From an uncultured Clostridia bacterium (GTDB lineage Bacteria; Bacillota; Clostridia; Christensenellales; Borkfalkiaceae): a stretch of 64,000 nt of DNA. A program made the translations under genes and the position numbers. This document shows, in pieces, positions 8,429 to 17,996 of this stretch. Location of the stretch: the NCBI GenBank assembly GCA_947627575.1, contig CANQWN010000004.1, forward strand, positions 1-64,000, given 5' to 3'. The notes beneath the pieces were generated by a model, which was given only the letters and a program-made list of their open reading frames with translations, was not told the DNA's origin and made no database searches. Within the stretch, counting starts at the first letter, position 1. Every line of letters starts with the position of its first letter.

Positions 8429-9862
8429 TCAAGCGTTTTCGGCGTCGTTCTTCCCGTCCGCCGTTTCGTCCTTTGCGGCGGTTTCTTCATAGGGCGTTTC
8501 GTCCGTAACCGCGGCTTCGCCTGCCGCATTTTGCGCGGGGATGGGCGTATCGGGTACGGCGCGCCTGCGCGACAAAACCTTTTTACGCACAGCCATAAAC
8601 GCGTAGTACGCCCCGTTGAACGCAAAGAATATCGCCACATACGCCGCCCAAAGCCCCAAAACGTAAAGCACGTTCACGTCGTAACGCCATATTCTCAATT
8701 TTATCACGGGCGGAACCTCGAACGGCAGGGGGTTGATTTGCGTGAAAGCGTAGTTGGGCATCTCGTCTATGCCCCAATTCATATAAGCGGAGGTTACCAG
8801 CGCGCTTGCAACCGAAGCTATTATAATTACAACAAAATAATAGATTATGGGTATTATGCAGTCCTTCATCACCCAGCGGTAATGCCCCAACGCCACCGGC
8901 ATTACCGAAAGCGCGAACAGCAGGCAGTGCGTAAGGCAGAAGTAGAGTATGGAATAGCTGCAGAATATCCCGTAATTTGACATTTCGGGCTTACCGAAAT
9001 ATACAAATACGGTAATCGCGCCCGCCGCGTGTACGAAGAACGCCGTGGAATAAAGCGTCCGTCTTTTAAGTATCACCGCCAGCGCGGCTACGTATACGCC
9101 TATATTGCATATAAACAGCGGCACGCACGCCAGCACGGAATGGTATACGTTATACCCGTCGCCTATCACCATGCTGTCCTTGCTGTGGTATTGTATCAGC
9201 ATAACTATCGCGCCGGCGATAAGCCAATCTTCCTGCGTTTTTCTGTCTTTGCCCCGCAAAAAATAGTATACGCCTATCGTAAAGCCCGCCAAAAGCAGAA
9301 TTGCCACCGCGTGCCATACGGTAAAGCTGTTAAAGCGCAAAAGGCTGTCCGCGGGCACCTTGTTTATATCGAAAAAGTTTTCAAAGATGTTCAGCGGCAT
9401 ACAGCCCACCATTGCGAACGGCAGGTATATAAAGGATTTTGCTTTAACTTTAAAGCCGTCCCTTATAAACAGCGCGGCGCACAGTATAAGGTGCAGGGCG
9501 TTTTCGGTGAAGAACAGCGCCATATTAGCCGTCTTGCCTATAAATCCGTTTATTTGCGCAAACTCGTCGGGCGCGGGCAAAACGTCGAAAAATCCGCCGA
9601 ACAGCGCGCAGGACAGGGGGATAAAGATAAATGAATATTTGGCTATATCCGCGCAGGATTTTTTGCCGTAATACGCCGCAAGCGGAAACAGCAAAAAGCA
9701 CGCTTTTTTCACCCACTGCGCCAAACAGAAGAAAAACCCGAACTGCGATATTCTGTTGAATATGTAGTAATCAGAGGCGGTAAAGGTAAGTATAAGCGCC
9801 ACCGCCAGAAGCGCCGCCGTACCCGCTTTAAGCGTTATATCGGCGTATCTTTTGATTTTCAT
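8429..9862 (-). CDS. Polytopic membrane protein, possibly YwaF/TMEM164-like
   Basis: About 477 residues with roughly 11-12 hydrophobic segments and a C-terminal acidic Ala/Glu/Asp-rich cytoplasmic tail of about 50 residues. The segment YHSVLACVPLFICNIGVYVAA, followed by a later GHYRWV, loosely resembles the histidine and cysteine pattern of YwaF/TMEM164 proteins. That match is weak. Upstream in-frame starts (TTG at 9901, ATG at 9874) fall inside a consensus promoter. The ATG at 9862 is therefore chosen, giving a leader of only about four bases. Function unknown. Confidence 0.7.
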   Translation of the reverse strand: MKIKRYADITLKAGTAALLAVALILTFTASDYYIFNRISQFGFFFCLAQWVKKACFLLFPLAAYYGKKSCADIAKYSFIFIPLSCALFGGFFDVLPAPDEFAQINGFIGKTANMALFFTENALHLILCAALFIRDGFKVKAKSFIYLPFAMVGCMPLNIFENFFDINKVPADSLLRFNSFTVWHAVAILLLAGFTIGVYYFLRGKDRKTQEDWLIAGAIVMLIQYHSKDSMVIGDGYNVYHSVLACVPLFICNIGVYVAALAVILKRRTLYSTAFFVHAAGAITVFVYFGKPEMSNYGIFCSYSILYFCLTHCLLFALSVMPVALGHYRWVMKDCIIPIIYYFVVIIIASVASALVTSAYMNWGIDEMPNYAFTQINPLPFEVPPVIKLRIWRYDVNVLYVLGLWAAYVAIFFAFNGAYYAFMAVRKKVLSRRRAVPDTPIPAQNAAGEAAVTDETPYEETAAKDETADGKNDAENA

Positions 9863-9872
9863 AGCAAAAAAC

Positions 9873-9901
9873 ATTATATAATAAACGCGCGCGTTTGTCA
9901 A
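9873..9901 (-). promoter_or_regulatory. Perfect consensus promoter, nearly leaderless
   Basis: On the minus strand: TTGACA (9901-9896), 17 bases, TATAAT (9878-9873). The predicted start near 9866 is about four bases from the ATG at 9862. Confidence 0.85.
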
Positions 9902-9970
9902 TATCGCAGGCGTTTAAGCGCATAAAACGCGGTTTACAAATTATGTAAACGCACGTTTTGTTAAAAGGCG

Positions 9971-9999
9971 TTGCATTTTTTTGCCGCATATGATATAAT
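9971..9999 (+). promoter_or_regulatory. Cardiolipin synthase promoter, nearly leaderless
   Basis: TTGCAT (9971-9976), 17 bases, TATAAT (9994-9999). The ATG at 10009 is nine bases beyond the -10 box. Confidence 0.75.
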
Positions 10000-10008
10000 C
10001 GTCATAAT

Positions 10009-11580
10009 ATGAAGCTGGACATGACTATGCGCAGCGGCATACACAGCCGCCGCAAAGAATTTTTCAAATCTGTAAAAGTAAGGACGTGGCACAACTTCGA
10101 CAACGTGTTCGCAATGTGCGCAACGCTGTTCCTTTTGTTTGTGCAATTTGCCTTGCTTGTAGTGTTTTACGCGCTGTTCGCCGTAAGGTTCGTAATAGTG
10201 CTTTTTGTCGCGTTCGGCTTTACTTTTCTCACCTGTCTGTACATATTTTTCAACGAAAAGGATTCGCAGTGCAGGGCAAGCTGGCTTATCCTGATGCTGT
10301 TGTCGTTCGGGTTCGGCTTTATCATTTACATTCTCGCAAATAAAAAAATCTGTTTCTGCGGATATACCCGCCGCCTGCGCGCCATATATAAAAGGAACGC
10401 CGTTCCTCCCCGTACGGACTTGATTATTTGTTCGGACGCGGTTAAAAACGATTGCGAATACGCGTACAGGACGGGCGGCTTTGTACCCTACGCAAATACT
10501 TCCGCCCGCTATTTTTCGTCGGGCAAAACCTTCTTCGACAACGCGATAGCAAGGATTGAAAAGGCGGAAAAATTTGTGTTTATCGAATTTTTCATCATTG
10601 CGGACGGCGTGCTTTTGGAAAGGCTTATAAGCGTGCTCCGCCGCAAAATCGCGGAAGGGGTGGAAGTAAAACTTATCTACGACGATTTAGGCTGTCTCAG
10701 TCTGTTTTCCTCTATAACAAAGCGCCGTCTTAAAGATATCGGCGTCCAGATGAAAGCGTTTTCCCGCATACTCACCGTGTTCAATTTCGGGCTTAACTTC
10801 CGCGACCACAGGAAGATAATAGTTGTGGACGGCAAAACCTGTTACGTAGGCGGTTGCAATATCGCGGACGAGTGCGTAAACCAGCACAGGATGGAAGGCG
10901 TGTGGAAGGACGCGGGCATACGCCTTGACGGCGAGGCTGTGGACGGCGTTACGTCTATATTCCTTAACCAGTGGGAATTGCTGTCCCGCAGACAGCCGGA
11001 CAGAGTGAAATATACGGGGCAGTATGAAAAGGTTTCCTCCCAAAGCGTATTTCTGCCCTATGCGGGCGGACCCGAACTTAACGAATCTCTTTGCCGCGGC
11101 ATATACGCCAACGCCGTTGCCGGCGCGCGCGAAAAGCTGTACATAATGTCGCCGTACTTCGTGCCCGACGGAGATCTGCTTGAACAGGTAAGGCACAAGG
11201 CGCTTTCGGGCGTGGACGTGAGGATAGTCATTCCCGAAGTGGCGGACAGAAAATTTATATACAAAGTAACCAAAGCCAATGCGGAAGCGCTTATAAAATG
11301 CGGCGTAAAGCTGTACATAGGCAAGGGGATGTTCGTACACAGCAAACTTATTCTCACCGAAAATTGCGCCACTATAGGCTCGGTAAACTTCGATATGCGC
11401 GCCTTCTATCAGGAATTCGACAACGGGATATATACCGACGACCCCGAAATTATGCGCGAGGTGGAAAACGACTTTTTATCAATCTTTATGCAGGGCGCGC
11501 CCGTCGCGGAAGAAAGCAAGCGCGGCTTTTTCTCCCGCGCGGAACTTGCGTTTTTAAAACTTCTTTCTCCGCTTATGTAA
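10009..11580 (+). CDS. cls: Cardiolipin synthase (phospholipase D family)
   Basis: A 523-residue membrane enzyme that joins phosphatidylglycerol molecules to cardiolipin. Two N-terminal transmembrane helices lie at about residues 40-62 and 65-85, with a third hydrophobic stretch near 95-110. Two PLD domains follow. The first active-site motif, HRKIIVVD, is canonical HxKx4D. The second, HSKLILTE, has Glu in place of the usual Asp. Both are followed by the family's G-G/S-x-N (GGCNIAD, GSVNFDMR). Length is typical. If translation begins at the ATG at 10009 the mRNA has almost no leader; ATGs at 10021 and 10027 are alternatives with weak ribosome sites. It stands head to head with the membrane protein gene at 8429. 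Confidence 0.93.
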   Translation: MKLDMTMRSGIHSRRKEFFKSVKVRTWHNFDNVFAMCATLFLLFVQFALLVVFYALFAVRFVIVLFVAFGFTFLTCLYIFFNEKDSQCRASWLILMLLSFGFGFIIYILANKKICFCGYTRRLRAIYKRNAVPPRTDLIICSDAVKNDCEYAYRTGGFVPYANTSARYFSSGKTFFDNAIARIEKAEKFVFIEFFIIADGVLLERLISVLRRKIAEGVEVKLIYDDLGCLSLFSSITKRRLKDIGVQMKAFSRILTVFNFGLNFRDHRKIIVVDGKTCYVGGCNIADECVNQHRMEGVWKDAGIRLDGEAVDGVTSIFLNQWELLSRRQPDRVKYTGQYEKVSSQSVFLPYAGGPELNESLCRGIYANAVAGAREKLYIMSPYFVPDGDLLEQVRHKALSGVDVRIVIPEVADRKFIYKVTKANAEALIKCGVKLYIGKGMFVHSKLILTENCATIGSVNFDMRAFYQEFDNGIYTDDPEIMREVENDFLSIFMQGAPVAEESKRGFFSRAELAFLKLLSPLM

Positions 11581-11593
11581 ATTACTGTAAAGC

Positions 11594-11621
11594 GCGGCGG
11601 CTTGTTCCGCCGCTTTTTTTT
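11594..11621 (+). terminator. Terminator after cardiolipin synthase
   Basis: Stem GCGGCGG/CCGCCGC (11594-11600 with 11607-11613) followed by eight T. Confidence 0.85.
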
Positions 11622-11671
11622 GTTCTTTTGCGGCTTTAATACGCGCGATTATTCCGTTTGGTAGTACGGTA

Positions 11672-11700
11672 TTGACTTTGCTACCCTTATTTTATAGAAT
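11672..11700 (+). promoter_or_regulatory. Promoter of the leucine-rich-repeat lipoprotein
   Basis: TTGACT (11672-11677), 17 bases, TAGAAT (11695-11700). Leader of about 63 bases ending in GGAGGTG. Confidence 0.7.
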
Positions 11701-11769
11701 AGAGAGGGAGCGTACATTGTCCGCGCCCGTATGCTTATGTAAAAATTTATAAAATTATCGGAGGTGCAT

Positions 11770-14700
11770 ATGAGACGTAAATTATTTGCCGTACTGTTAT
11801 TGCTGTTGTTTGCCGTATGCGGCGCCTTTGTGATTTCCGCCTGTAACGAGGATGAAAAACAGGCGCATACCCAACATATCTGGGGCGAATGGCAGGTGGT
11901 AACTCCTTCCGATTGCGAGACGGACGGGCTTAAACGCCGTTCCTGCGAAGTATGCAACCAAACAGAGGACGAAGTAATCCCCGCAGAGGGACACAAGATA
12001 ACAAATCCTCAAACAGTTCAGCCTACGTGTACAGAGGATGGGTACAGCTCCGGCAAATGTTCGGTATGCGGCGAAACGGTTACCCAAAATATCCCCGCTT
12101 TGGGGCACGATTGGGACGACGGCGAAATGACCCAAATCCCCACCTGCGTTCGGGGGGGGGGTTAAAACTTATACGTGCCGTCGCGACGGAAATCATAAAA
12201 AGACGGAAGATACGGATATAGATCCCGACGCACACGCAATGGACGGCGGGGTAATCACCAAAAAGCCCACCTGTATGGAAGGGGGCTTAAAGACCTTTAC
12301 CTGCCTCAATAACTGCGGGTATACCGAAACGGAAGATTTGGATATCGATCCCGACGCGCACAGGATGGACGGCGGGGTAGTTACCAAACAGCCCAACTGC
12401 ACGGAAGAGGGCGTAAAGACCTTTACCTGCCTCAATAACTGCGGGCATACCGAAACGGAAGATTTGGATATCCAACCCGACGCGCACAACTATGTTTACA
12501 GTTCGGACGAACATACCCATACGCGGTATTGTTCCTACTGCCTGCGCGAGGATATATCGCAACAACCGCACGAGATAGTAAACGATTACGAGTGCGAAGT
12601 ATGCGGCTGGCATTACGAGTACACCACATCGCTTACTTTTGCGCCCAACACCCACGGCGAGGGCTATATGGTAACGGGCGCAAATAACGGCGAACTTACC
12701 AAAATAGTAGTCCCCGACATGTACGAGGGCGAACCGGTGGAGGCGATAAACAGCTCGGCGTTTCGTACCGACACTGCCGGTAATTTCCTGTCGCTTGAAG
12801 AGGTTGTGCTGGGCGAAAATATAACTTTTATAGGTTATACGGCGTTCTATAATTGTACCCAATTACAAAAGATAAACTTCCCCGACAGTCTGGCGATAAT
12901 AGACGGATATGCTTTTTCAAACTGTACTGCGCTTGAAGAAGTATCCTTTGGCGAAAACCTGATTACAATAGGGTTGCAGGCGTTCTGGTGCTCGGGCATA
13001 GTTTCGCTTGTATTGCCGCAAAGCGTTACATACGTTGGGCAGTGGGCGTTTTCCGAATGTCCTAATTTAAAGACGGTGGAAATAAACTGCGACGAAGCCG
13101 AATTTGTGCAGTGCGCGTTTTTAAGATGTCCCGAACTTGTATCGGTGACTATAGGCGACGGCGATATAATATTAGGTAACTGGGCGTTCCAGCAGTGCAA
13201 CAAACTTAAAACCTTTACCGTGGGCAACGGCAACGTAACTTTCGGCAAGGATTTGCACGGCGACGACGGCAGTGTAACCGTCGCGCAGGGCGTTTTCTAT
13301 CAAAGCGCAGGCTTGCAGAACTTCATTGCGGGCGACGCAGATCTTACGTTCGGCAATTGGACTTTTCAGGAATGTACCGCGCTTGAAACATTCGTTGCGG
13401 GCGGCGGCGATATAGTTTTGGGGAACGGCGCTTTCTACGGTTGTACGGGGCTGCTGAATGTTGATTTGGGCGACGGCAACGCGGTAATCGGCGAAAACGC
13501 GTTTTCAAGCAGCGCATTGCTGAAAAGCGTAACTTTCGGCGACGGCGACGTAACAATAAAAGGTCAATATGTGGATGAAGAGTACACCTCGTACATATAC
13601 GGCGCGTTTTACGGATGCTATTCGCTTGAAAGCGTAACTTTCGGCAACGGAAATAAAATCATACAGGATTATGCTTTCAATGATTGCGCAAATTTAAGCA
13701 GTTTGGTTTTGGGCGAAGGCGACGTGCAGATAGGCGTAAGCGCCTTTGAAAACTGCAAAAAACTTCTTTCGCTTACCGTAAACGGCTCTGCCGATATAGG
13801 CGACAGCGCGTTTGAAAGTTGTGAGGCGCTTACTTCCGTATCGATATCGGGCAGGGCGGCGCAGATAGGTAATGAGGCGTTTTACATGTGCGAAGCGTTG
13901 CGCACGTTCTCTGTGGGGGACGGCGACACGGTTATAGGCGGCAGGGCGTTCTCCATTTGCGATTCGCTTGAAAGCGTAATTTTCGGCAACGGTTCGCTTA
14001 CCGTAGGCGAATTTGCGTTCTTTTCGCTTGATAAGCTGGAAAGCATAACTTTCGGCGACGGAGATAAAAACTTTGAACAATACGCCTTCGCATATCTTGA
14101 AGTTTTGCAAAGCGTATCGCTGGGCAACGGCAATGCGGATATCGCGCAGGATTGCTTCCGCAACTGCTCGTCTATCGGCGTATTTACCGTAAGCGGCGGC
14201 TACGTAAATATAGGCGACGACGCGTTCTGGGAATGTACTTCGCTTACATCGGTGCGCACGGGCGAAGGTAAAACCACCGTCGCCGAACAGGCGTTCCACG
14301 GTTGCTTGCAACTTCATTCTTTCGTCACGGGCGGCGCGGCGGATATAGGCGGAAACGCTTTCGTGCTGTGCGAAAACCTTGCCGAAGTTACTTTCGGCGG
14401 CGGAAAAACAAATATCGCCAGGGACGGCTTTTACAATCTTAAAGGGTTGGAAAGGGTGGAATTCAACGGCGACGTGTATATAGAAGAGTTTGCGTTTGCT
14501 TCCTGCGGGGTAAAAACAGTTGTGTTCGGCGGCGACAACGTAAAGCTGGATGTGCAAAGTTTTTACGGATGCAGGCAGATGGATTCGGTAACTTTTTCGG
14601 GTCGCGGAACGTTTGAAGGCGGCGCGTCCGCGTTTGCAAGTTGCACAATGCTTGCCGACGTCCGCATGCAATACGACAAAGCGATTTTGGGCGATAACAT

Positions 14701-16714
14701 TTTCATAAACTGCGGCGTCCGCAACTTTGAATTTACGGGCGGAACTTTAAACATAGGCAAGCAGGCTTTCCATCTCGTAACAAGCCTCGAAAGCGCGCGT
14801 ATGGAGGCTTCTGTGGAACTTAATATAAACAATTTTGCTTTCTCCGGATGCATATTGCTTTCCGAAGTTGTTTTAAGCGACAATCTTAAAAGTATAGGCA
14901 TAAGCGTTTTCGATGATTGCGACAACTTGCCGTATTACTATTACGGAGGCGGCAAGTATCTCGGCAACGAAACCAATAATTACGTGGTGCTTATAACTAT
15001 GGAAGATAAATCGCGCACGTCTTTGGATATAAATCCCGCAACGCGCATTATATACGAAAACGCCGTGGCGGGAAGCAACGTGCAACAGATAAAACTTCCC
15101 GACGGAGTGCGCCAGATAGGCTATAACTCTTTCGGTTGGTGCGAAAAACTTACCGATATAGACCTCGGGCAAAGCCTTACGGATATAGGCGGCAGGGCGT
15201 TTTACGAATGTAAAGTTCTCGATAATGTGGTATTGCCCGATTCCCTGTTAAGCATCGGCAACAACGCTTTCGGCAAGTGCGTGGGACTGAAAGAAATAAC
15301 TTTCGGCGATAATCTCGCCAACGTAGCAGAGTACGCGTTCGACGGCTGTACTTCGTTAACCACAGTAAAAGTGGATTCTGTCGAGGCATGGCTTAATATC
15401 TCTTTCGAGGATACCCAAAGGGTTAAATCCACCAACCCGCTTTCGGCGGACGGCGTGCAGTTGATTGCCGGCGGACAGCTTATAACCGACCTAATCGTGC
15501 CGGACGGCGTGCAAAGTATCAACCCCCTCGCGTTCGCGGGATATGCGCGCCTTACAAGCGTAAAAATAGGCGCGGGCGTAAGCGAGATATCCAAGTACGC
15601 CTTTATGGGGTGCGTAAATCTCAACGAAATAACCGCAAACCCGTCCAACAGGTGGTATACGGCGGAAAACAACTGCATTATAGAAAGCGACACGCGCAAG
15701 TTGATTTTGGGTTGTACGGGCAGTACAATACCGCAGGGCATAACGGAAATAGGCGATTACGCTTTCTACGGCATAAAATTCACAAATCCGGAGCAGACCG
15801 TGCCCGATACTGTCAACAGCATAGGCGAATACGCCTTCTACGCCTCAAGCGGCATTTCCAAAATAACTATGGGCTCCGGCTTGCAGGAAGTGGGCAAGTG
15901 GGCTTTCGCAAGCAACAGTATAGACGAAGTTTATTTAACCGATCTCAAAAGCTGGTGTTCAATAGTCTTTGCGGATGAACATTCCAGCCCCATAAGGTGG
16001 GGAGGGCAGTTGTACGTAAACGACGTAAAAGTTTCCAACGATTATACGGGCGGACTTGTAATTCCCGAAGGTATAGAGGAAATAAAAGATTACGCTTTCT
16101 CGCACGCCACAATAAACAAACTTACAATTCCGCAGTCAGTTACCTATATAAGCAACACGGCTTTCGCCTATTGCGCCGGGCTTAACAACGTAACGGTTAA
16201 CGTGAATAACCCCGTCTACCACAGCGCGGTAAACGGGATAATAGAAACGGATACCAAAACGATAATAGTAGGCGTGGTAACCGCAGGATATAACGGAAAT
16301 AAAGTGCAGATAGCTTCAAATATAGAACATATCGCGCCCTATGCGTTCTCTTACCGCGTGGTTAATAACCTCACGTTTTCCGTAGGATTAAAGGATATAG
16401 GCGACCACGCTTTCGAGGGCAGCTATATCAGCGGTTCGGTTGTTATACCGGAAGGGGTGGTAAGCATAGGCGAAAACGCCTTCTCCGGCAATACCAAGCT
16501 TACAAGTTTGAAGATAGCTTCCACGGTGAACTATATAGGCAGAAACGCCTTCTGGTCCACATCTGCGCTTACTTCGGCGGAATTTGCAGAAAAAAGCGGT
16601 TGGAATATGCGCTACGATTTTACGGGCGATCAGATAAAGCCCGACCTTTCGGACGCGGCCAAGGCGGTGGAATACCTCCATAAAAACGGCTACGTATGGC
16701 GCCGCGAAAGTTGA
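11770..16714 (+). CDS. BspA-like leucine-rich-repeat lipoprotein, frameshifted at a G10 tract
   Basis: Starts at ATG 11770 after GGAGGTG. Signal peptide with lipobox VISAC (lipid Cys25). Residues ~30-240 form Cys-rich units (PTC...G..KT.TC...C....E). About 1,350 residues of LRR_5/BspA-type repeats follow, with recurrent AF..C..L..V..G and IG..AF blocks. As written, the frame from 11770 hits TAA at 12163-12165, just after ten G (12152-12161), giving 131 residues. The downstream frame is open through the tract to 16714. With nine G the two parts join as PTCVRGG-VKTYTC, exactly like the neighbouring units (PTCMEGGLKTFTC), and encode about 1,647 residues. The G10 could be an OFF state of a phase-variable gene or an assembly error. 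Such proteins are usually cell-surface adhesins; no LPXTG anchor is seen, so lipid anchoring is inferred. Confidence 0.88.
12152..12161 (+). repeat. G10 homopolymer tract within the lipoprotein gene
   Basis: Ten consecutive G. Loss of one G, or change to any length equal to nine modulo three, restores a reading frame of about 1,647 codons. It is the longest G run I see in the window. Confidence 0.95.
12239..12490 (+). repeat. Two tandem 126-bp near-identical units
   Basis: Units 12239-12364 and 12365-12490 each encode 42 residues beginning MDGGV and ending in DPDAH or QPDAH plus one residue. The nucleotide sequences are nearly identical. A more diverged copy lies just upstream and carries the G tract. 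Such repeats allow copy-number change by recombination. Confidence 0.9.
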
Positions 16715-16732
16715 AGCCTTAAATAAAAACAT

Positions 16733-16767
16733 ACAGCCGTGCGGCGCGCCGCACGGCTGTAATTTTT
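16733..16767 (+). terminator. Terminator after the LRR lipoprotein
   Basis: A 28-bp perfect palindrome (16733-16760) followed by AATTTTT. Confidence 0.85.
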
Positions 16768-16772
16768 AAATT

Positions 16773-16979
16773 CTATTTTTTAAACACAAACAAATACTCG
16801 TGCGCAAGCAGTAAAAAGTTAAACTTTATACTGTTTGTTTTCCAATAGCCTGTCGCCCTGCAGTTGTGTTGTTCCTTTATGATAATCTCTTTCGTCTTGA
16901 ACCCGGCAAGCTCAAAAATCCGCATAACTTCAAATGCAAGCGGCTGAACCATACTCTCTTTCAAATAGCGCAAAATCAA
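16773..16979 (-). pseudogene. 3' remnant of an N4/N6 DNA methyltransferase
   Basis: A 68-codon frame whose last ~56 residues (PLAFEVMRIFELAGFKTKE, IIIKEQHNCRATGYW, LLLAHEYLFVFKK) match, as I remember the family, the C-terminal end of Firmicutes DNA modification methylases of the DNA_methylase N-4/N-6 type. The catalytic (D/N/S)PP(Y/F) and FxGxG motifs, and everything else upstream, are missing. The 45 bases before it belong to the end of dpnD and a short spacer. It therefore looks like a gene beheaded by insertion of the DpnI cassette. The first ~12 codons are probably fortuitous. It is unlikely to make a functional protein. Confidence 0.72.
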
Positions 16980-17024
16980 ATTTCGCGGGATATCCGGCGG
17001 CAGATTTCCGCGATAGATAAATTA

Positions 17025-17219
17025 TCAAAATTCTATCCATTCGGTAGGTTCATCGCCAACGGATGCCATTTGCCGAAATTCTACTTCGTCTTTATCCAAT
17101 ATAAATTCACCTTTTTTATATTTTTCTTCGGCTATATTTAACGCTTCGCAACTTTCTTCTGCCCAAACTTCAAATTCTTGAACAACAGTTTCTTCAATTG
17201 CAATAATAAACTTTTTCAT
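17025..17219 (-). CDS. dpnD: DpnD/PcfM-like small protein
   Basis: A 64-residue acidic protein. The pattern KKFIIAIEETVVQEFEVWAEE, then EALNIAEEKYKKGEFIL and D..DEVEF.., follows the DpnD/PcfM-like family. In Streptococcus pneumoniae dpnD is the second gene of the DpnI cassette; its role is not established. It lies 6 bases after the DpnI-type gene and has GAGGT before its ATG, so it is co-transcribed with it. Base composition is more A/T-rich than in the flanking housekeeping genes. Confidence 0.82.
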   Translation of the reverse strand: MKKFIIAIEETVVQEFEVWAEESCEALNIAEEKYKKGEFILDKDEVEFRQMASVGDEPTEWIEF

Positions 17220-17225
17220 TTTACC

Positions 17226-17996
17226 TCAATATATTTTCCTATATTTTCCTCTCTGCGTGAAGTCTAAAAAACCTTTGTCGCGCAGGTATTGTAATTGCTG
17301 TCTGATTTTAGGTTTAACGTTATGATTGTATGGATGCTTTGCCGATAATAATGATTCATAACGATATATGTCGTCAAGTGAAAATTCTTGCTTTGGTATT
17401 AAATTAACGCATTCAAGCACGTCAAACAACCAACCGCGTGCGCTAATATCCAAAACTTCCAAATCAGAGCTTTGTGACATCTGCAACAGCACTTTTTCCT
17501 TATCAACGGCGCAGCCGTTCTCAATAATTTTTATAAATCCCTGTTTGGGAACAGCGTTCAATAAAATATTACATCCAACCCATCCCGACCTGCGTGCAGT
17601 TGCGGAAAGCGGTTTGCGCTTTTCAATCATAGACGGAACAAAGAAATGCTTTGGAACGATAACAAGATTTTTTACTGTCAAGGACTGTTTTTCGTATCCC
17701 ATAAATAAAAAATCGGGGTTCTGATTACTTGTTATTCTGTCAATCATAGTATCATATGCGCCGTCGTTTACCTTTTCGCCTAATGCGCCGCTCTTGCTTT
17801 TCAGTTCAAACTCGTTTTTACAATTCTCGCAATAGAAGTCTGCTACCGGGCGATTATTTTGCAAATGGGTTATCTTTGCGTTGCCACAACGCGGGCAGTA
17901 CAAATTTTTCCCTATCCAAGTTTCGGTAAGCACGCGTATACGTTGCGTTGTGCTATGGTAAGCGTCTATACCATCAACTTGCATTTGTAAATCCAT
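17226..17996 (-). CDS. dpnC: DpnI-type methyl-directed restriction endonuclease
   Basis: A 256-residue homologue of S. pneumoniae DpnI, which cuts GATC only when the adenine is N6-methylated (type IIM). The N-terminal nuclease domain has a zinc site from CPRC (34-37) and CENC (56-59). Its PD-(D/E)xK residues are Asp53 (VADFYC), Glu64 and Lys66 (ELKSKSG), at the same positions as I recall for DpnI. Other near-identical blocks are NDGAYDTMI, RKPLSATARRSGWVGCNI and the C-terminal winged helix ending KIRQQLQYLRDKGFLDF. Length matches (about 254 in DpnI). Its ribosome site AAGGAG lies inside the end of the truncated dam gene, which it overlaps by 23 bases. All catalytic residues are present, so it should be active. 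It is not a DpnII-type enzyme, which would cut unmethylated GATC. Confidence 0.93.
   Translation of the reverse strand: MDLQMQVDGIDAYHSTTQRIRVLTETWIGKNLYCPRCGNAKITHLQNNRPVADFYCENCKNEFELKSKSGALGEKVNDGAYDTMIDRITSNQNPDFLFMGYEKQSLTVKNLVIVPKHFFVPSMIEKRKPLSATARRSGWVGCNILLNAVPKQGFIKIIENGCAVDKEKVLLQMSQSSDLEVLDISARGWLFDVLECVNLIPKQEFSLDDIYRYESLLSAKHPYNHNVKPKIRQQLQYLRDKGFLDFTQRGKYRKIY

Noticed and set aside
12152-12161. Programmed ribosomal frameshift at the G tract
   Set aside because: Such sites usually have slippery heptamers with a downstream structure, and the gene product would be a large adhesin with no known need for it. Variation in tract length, or an error, explains it more simply.
17226-17996. 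Reading the endonuclease as DpnII (cuts unmethylated GATC), paired with its Dam methylase
   Set aside because: Zinc-ribbon cysteines, Asp53/Glu64/Lys66 spacing, the RKPLS.TARRSGWVGCNI block and the winged-helix tail are those of DpnI, not DpnII. The neighbouring dam gene is truncated, so a working protective methylase is not available.
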